Positions 59,858 through 64,000 of a stretch of 64,000 bases of DNA are shown here, in pieces (position 1 is the stretch's first letter; the number at the start of each line of letters is the position of its first letter). A program made the translations under genes and the position numbers. The DNA comes from Heracleum sosnowskyi (Eukaryota > Streptophyta > Magnoliopsida > Apiales > Apiaceae): NCBI GenBank assembly GCA_030848705.1, contig JAUIZM010000025.1, positions 1 through 64,000 on the forward strand, written 5' to 3'. The notes under the pieces are model-generated. The model did no database searches. It saw nothing but the letters and a program-made list of their open reading frames with translations, and had not been told where the DNA came from.

Positions 59858-62800
59858 TCAAATGAAGTTTTCTGCAATTCTATAAACCCATAGGGTCAAA
59901 CTACGAGAAAATATACACAAAATGGCCGGCTTCAATTTTTCCCCATTTTCCTTGTATAGCTCCCTTTAGAGGTAAACGTAATCGGGCGTCCCCTGGTATC
60001 TGCTCCGATTCAGGCACGGACAACTCCAAATGAAGTGTTCTGTAATTCTATAAACCCATAGGGTCAAACTACGAGAAAATATCCACAAAATGGCATGCTT
60101 CAATTTTTCCCCATTTTCCTTGTATAGCTCCCTTTAGAGGTAAACGTAATCGGGCGTCCCCTGGTATCTGCTCCGATTCAGGCACGGACAGCTCCAAATG
60201 AAGTTTTCTGTAATTCTATAAACCCATAGGGTCAAACTATGAGAAAATATTCACAAAATGGCCCGCTTCAATTTTTCCCCATTTTCCTTGTATAGCTCCC
60301 TTTAGAGGTAAACGTAATCGGGCGTCCCCTGGTATCTGCTCCGATTTAGGCACGGACAACTCCAAATGAAGTTTTCTGTAATTCTATAAACCCATAGGGT
60401 CAAACTACGAGAAAATATCCACAAAATGGCCCGCTTCAATTTTTCCCCATTTTCCTTGTATAGCTCCCTTTAGAGGTAAACGTAATCGGGCGTCTCCTGG
60501 TATCTGCACCGATTCAGGCACGGACAACTCCAAATGAAGTTTTCTGTAATTCTATAAACCCATAGGGTCAAACTACGAGAAAATATCCACAAAATGGCCT
60601 GCTTCAATTTTTCCCCATTTTCCTTGTATAGCTCCCTTTAGAGGTAAACGTAATCGGGCGTCCCCTGGTATCTGCTCCGATTCAGGCACGGACAGCTCCA
60701 AATGAAGTTTTCTGTAATTCTATAAACCCATAGGGTCAAACTACGAGAAAATATCCACAAAATGGCATGCTTCAATTTTTCCCCATTTTCCTTGTATAGC
60801 TCCCTTTAGAGGTAAACGTAATCGGGCGTCCCCTGGTATCTGCTCCGATTCAGGCACGGACAGCTCCAAATGAAGTTTTCTGTAATTCTATAAACCCATA
60901 GGGTCAAACTACGAGAAAATATCCACAAAATGGCCCGCTTCAATTTTTCCCCATTTTCCTTGTATAGCTCCCTTTAGAGGTAAACGTAATCGGGCGTCCC
61001 CTGGTATCTGCTCCGATTCAGGCACGGACAACTCCAAATGAAGTGTTCGGTAATTCTATAAACCCATAGGGTCAAACTACGAGAAAATATCCACAAAATG
61101 GCATGCTTCAATTTTTCCCCATTTTCCTTGTATAGCTCCCTTTAGAGGTAAACGTAATCGGGCGTCCCCTGGTATCTGCTCCGATTCAGGCACGAACAGC
61201 TCCAAATGAACTTTTCTGTAATTCTATAAACCCATAGGGTCAAACTATGAGAAAATATTCACAAAATTGCCCGCTTCAATTTTTCCCCATTTTCCTTGTA
61301 TAGCTCCCTTTAGAGGTAAACGTAATCGGGCGTCCCCTGGTATCTGCTCCGATTCAGGCACGGACAGCTCCAAATGAAGTTTTCTGTAATTCTATAAACC
61401 CATAGGGTCAAACTACGAGAAAATATCCACAAAATGGCCTGCTTCAAATTTTCCCCATTTTCCATGTATAGCTCCCTTTAGAGGTAAACGTAATCGGGCG
61501 TCCCCTGGTATCTGCTCCGATTCAGGCACGGACAACTCCAAATGAAGTTTTCTGTAATTCTATAAACCCATAGGGTCAAACTACGAGAAAATATCCACAA
61601 AATGGCCCGCTTCAATTTTTCCCCATTTTCCTTGTATAGCTCCCTTTAGAGGTAAACGTAATCGGGCGTCCCCTGGTATCTGCTCCGATTCAGGCACGGA
61701 CAATTCCAAATGAAGTGTTCTGTAATTCTATAAACCCATAGGGTCAAACTATGAGAAAATATCCACAAAATGGCCTGCTTCAATTTTTCCCCATTTTCCT
61801 TGTATAGCTCCCTTTAGAGGTAAACGTAATCGGGTGTCCCCAGGTATCTGCTCCGATTCAGGCACGGACAGCTCCAAATGAAGTTTTCTGTAATTCTACA
61901 AACCCATAGGGTCAAACTACGAGAAAATATCCACAAAATGGCCCGTTTCAATTTTTCCCCATTTTCCTTGTATAGCTCCCTTTAGAGGTAAACGTAATCG
62001 GGCGACCCCTGGTATCTGCTCCGATTCAGGCACGGACAACTCCAAATGAAGTGTTCTGTAATTCTATAAACCCATAGGGTCAAACTACGAGAAAATATCC
62101 ACAAAATGGCATGCTTCAATTTTTCCCCATTTTCCTTGTATAGCTCCCTTTAGAGGTAAACGTAATCGGGCGTCCCCTGGTATCTGCTCCGATTCAGGCA
62201 CGGACAGCTCCAAATGAAGTTTTCTGTAATTCTATAAACCCATAGGGTCAAACTATGAGAAAATATTCACAAAATGGCCCGCTTCAATTTTTCCCCATTT
62301 TCCTTGTATAGCTCCCTTTAGAGGTAAACGTAATCGGGCGTCCCCTGGTATCTACTCCGATTCAGGCACGGACAGCTCCAAATGAAGTTTTCTGTAATTC
62401 TATAAACCCATAGGGTCAAACTACGAGAAAATATCCACAAAATGGCCTGCTTCAATTTTTCCCCATTTTCCATGTATAGCTCCCTTTATAGGTAAACGTA
62501 ATCGGGCGTCCCCTGGTATCTGCTCCGATTCAGGCACAGATAGCTCCAAATGAAGTTTTCTACAATTCTATAAACCCCTGGGGTCAAACTACGAGAAAAT
62601 ATCCACAAAATGGCCCGTTTCAATTTTTCCCCATTTTCTTTGTATAGCTCCCTTTAGAGGTAAACGTAATCGGGCGACCCCTGGTATCTGCTCCGATTCA
62701 GGCACGGACAGCTCCAAATGAAGTTTTCTGTAATTCTATAAACCCATAGGGTCAAACTACGAGAAAATATCCACAAAATGGCCTGCTTCAATTTTTCCCC

Positions 62801-63889
62801 ATTTTCCTTGTATAGCTCCCTTTAGAGGTAAACGTAATCGGGCGTCCCCTGGTATCTGCTCCGATTTAGGCACGGACAGCTTCAAATGAAGTTTTCTGCA
62901 ATTCTATAAACCCATAGGGTCAAACTACGAGAAAATATACACAAAATGGCCCGCTTCAATTTTTCCCCATTTTCCTTGTATAGCTCCCTTTAGAGGTAAA
63001 CGTAATCGGGCGTCCCCTGTTATCTGCTCCGATTCAGGCACGGACAACTCCAAATGAAGTGTTCTGTAATTCTATCAACCCATAGGGTCAAACTACGAGA
63101 AAATATCCACAAAATGGCATGCTTCAATTTTTCCCCATTTTCCTTGTATAGCTCCCTTTAGAGGTAAACGTAATCGGGCGTCCCCTGGTATCTGCTCCGA
63201 TTCAGGCACGGACAGCTCCAAATGAAGTTTTCTGTAATTCTATAAACCCATAGGGTCAAACTATGAGAAAATATTCACAAAATGGCCCGCTTCAATTTTT
63301 CCCCATTTTCCTTGTATAGCTCCCTTTAGAGGTAAACGTAATCGGGCGTCCCCTGGTATCTGCTCCGATTCAGGCACGGACAGCTCCAAATGAAGTTTTC
63401 TGTAATTCTATAAACCCATAGGGTCAAACTACGAGAAAATATCCATAAAATGGCCTGCTTCAATTTTTCCCCATTTTCCATGTATAGCTCCCTTTATAGG
63501 TAAACGTAATCGGGCGTCCCCTGGTATCTGCTCCGATTCAGGCACAGATAGCTCCAAATGAAGTTTTCTACAATTCTATAAACCCCTAGGGTCAAACTAC
63601 GAGAAAATATCCACAAAATGGCCCGCTTCAATTTTTCCCCATTTTCCTTGTATAGCTCCCTTTAGAGGTAAACGTAATCGGGCGTCCCCTGGTATCTGCT
63701 CCGATTCAGGCACGGACAGCTCCAAATGAAGTTTTCTGTAATTCTATAAACCCATAGGGTCAAACTACGAGAAAATATCCACAAAATGGCCCGTTTCAAT
63801 TTTTCCCCATTTTCCTTGTATAGCTCCCTTTAGAGGTAAACGTAATCGGGCGTCCCCTGGTATCTGCACCGATTCAGGCACGGACAACT

Positions 63890-64000
63890 CCAAATGAAGT
63901 TTTCTGTAATTCTATAAACCCATAGGGTCAAACTACGAGAAAATATCCACAAAATGGCCTGCTTCAATTTTTCCCCATTTTCCTTGTATAGCTCCCTTTA
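63890..64000. repeat. Partial monomer at window end (111 bp)
   Basis: An A-type monomer is cut by the window edge at position 111. The array evidently continues beyond the window, as it does on the left, where position 1 is exactly a monomer start by the register chosen here. Confidence 0.95.

Larger units (their letters stand above)
1..64000. repeat. 168-bp tandem satellite array, whole window
   Basis: CCAAATGAAG recurs every 168 bp (1, 169, 337, 505 and on) to the end of the window. Counting starts through every indel gives 379 complete units and one partial; the length deviations sum to +217 bp and predict the last start, 63890, exactly. All units lie in the same orientation and no unique sequence longer than a monomer interrupts them. 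The plain monomer has 73 G+C in 168 bases and six CpGs (47, 120, 126, 130, 149, 160). Most units differ from plain by about 3 to 9 bases. A monomer near nucleosome-repeat length in an HOR array is typical of centromeric or pericentromeric satellites; that location is inferred. I do not recognise the family by name. It holds no coding region or RNA gene that I can support. Confidence 0.98.
49109..64000. repeat. Domain VII: mixed, more diverged monomers
   Basis: HOR order is weaker and private substitutions are more frequent than in Domains V and VI. Marks of this domain are CACAGATAGCTCC, TTTTCTACAATTC (H), TTCTACAAACCC (R), AGAAGTAAACATAATC, GAGGTTTTCTG, TATATGCACC with CAGCCACGG, and AATAGCCCG. 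It includes K-A-B-F at 50117-50788, an approximately 2015-bp repeat (52133 to 54148), 840-bp five-monomer repeats and a 1679-bp ten-monomer repeat. The higher divergence would fit an older or less exchanged part of the array. Confidence 0.75.

Noticed and set aside
1..64000. CRISPR array
   Set aside because: Repeats are contiguous, with no unique spacers between them. The unit is 168 bp and varies by point changes, unlike the 25-40-bp repeats and unrelated spacers of CRISPR.
1..64000. tRNA-, 5S- or SINE-derived repeat
   Set aside because: I could not find an A-box/B-box pair, a cloverleaf or a poly-A/T tail structure in the monomer. CGATTCAGG looks only superficially like a B box.
1..64000. 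Assigning the array to a named species or satellite family
   Set aside because: The unit length matches many plant and animal satellites, and I do not recognise the sequence with enough certainty. A database search of the monomer would settle it.

Overview
The window is one uninterrupted tandem array of a satellite DNA with a 168-bp monomer. By hand count it holds 379 complete units plus a final partial one (63890-64000), all head to tail on the same strand. I found no gene, RNA gene, transposon, CRISPR array, promoter or unique sequence. Monomer position 1 is set here at the CC of CCAAATGAAG. The monomer is about 43% GC with six CpGs. A centromere-sized satellite (about 170 bp) in a long, higher-order organised array points to a eukaryotic centromeric, pericentromeric or other heterochromatic block. 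The sequence alone does not identify the species; a plant or an animal is possible.

Monomers fall into recurring types set by a few linked variants. In this report: A = plain consensus; B = CATG at 69-72; D = C1T, T18C, C58A, T71C (a D-like form, D', lacks C1T and T18C); E = C44G, usually with CATG (E' keeps CCTG; E* adds T122G); F = C47T, C58T, T71C, often with A3G; G = C47T with a CCTATAGG motif; H = T18C, A33C, T71C; K = T71C only; L = T12G with CCCGTTT; M = a GAAACTATACAC form; N = CCAAGTAT with the TATAGG form; P = CATGTAT with G112T (TATAGG); Q = C15A, C47T, CTGGTAT; R = CCCGTTT (R' adds C59T); S = C47T, CTGGTAT; T = CTTTTAT.

The types are ordered into nested higher-order repeats (HORs) that change along the window. 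1-16106: 11-, 15- and 10-monomer HORs tagged by 4-bp and 5-bp deletions. 16107-19634: a four-monomer T-D-L-x HOR. 19635-26498: a roughly 4.1-kb duplication carrying a 241-bp chimeric unit. 26499-30166: mixed. 30167-38908: an eight-monomer 1317-bp HOR tagged by a 27-bp deletion. 38909-49108: five-monomer E-F-P-H-A repeats inside 3.3-3.4-kb units, with more chimeric units. 49109-64000: more mixed and more diverged monomers, with 840-bp and 1679-bp HORs.

The arrangement is what repeated unequal crossing-over and gene conversion produce. Seven structural mutations (deletions of 1, 2, 4, 5, 27 and 95 bp) act as lineage tags that show which blocks copied which. The only open frames above about 60 codons (seven) all cross an indel monomer and are by-products of the repeat, not genes. 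All calls come from reading by eye; HOR boundaries are good to about one monomer.
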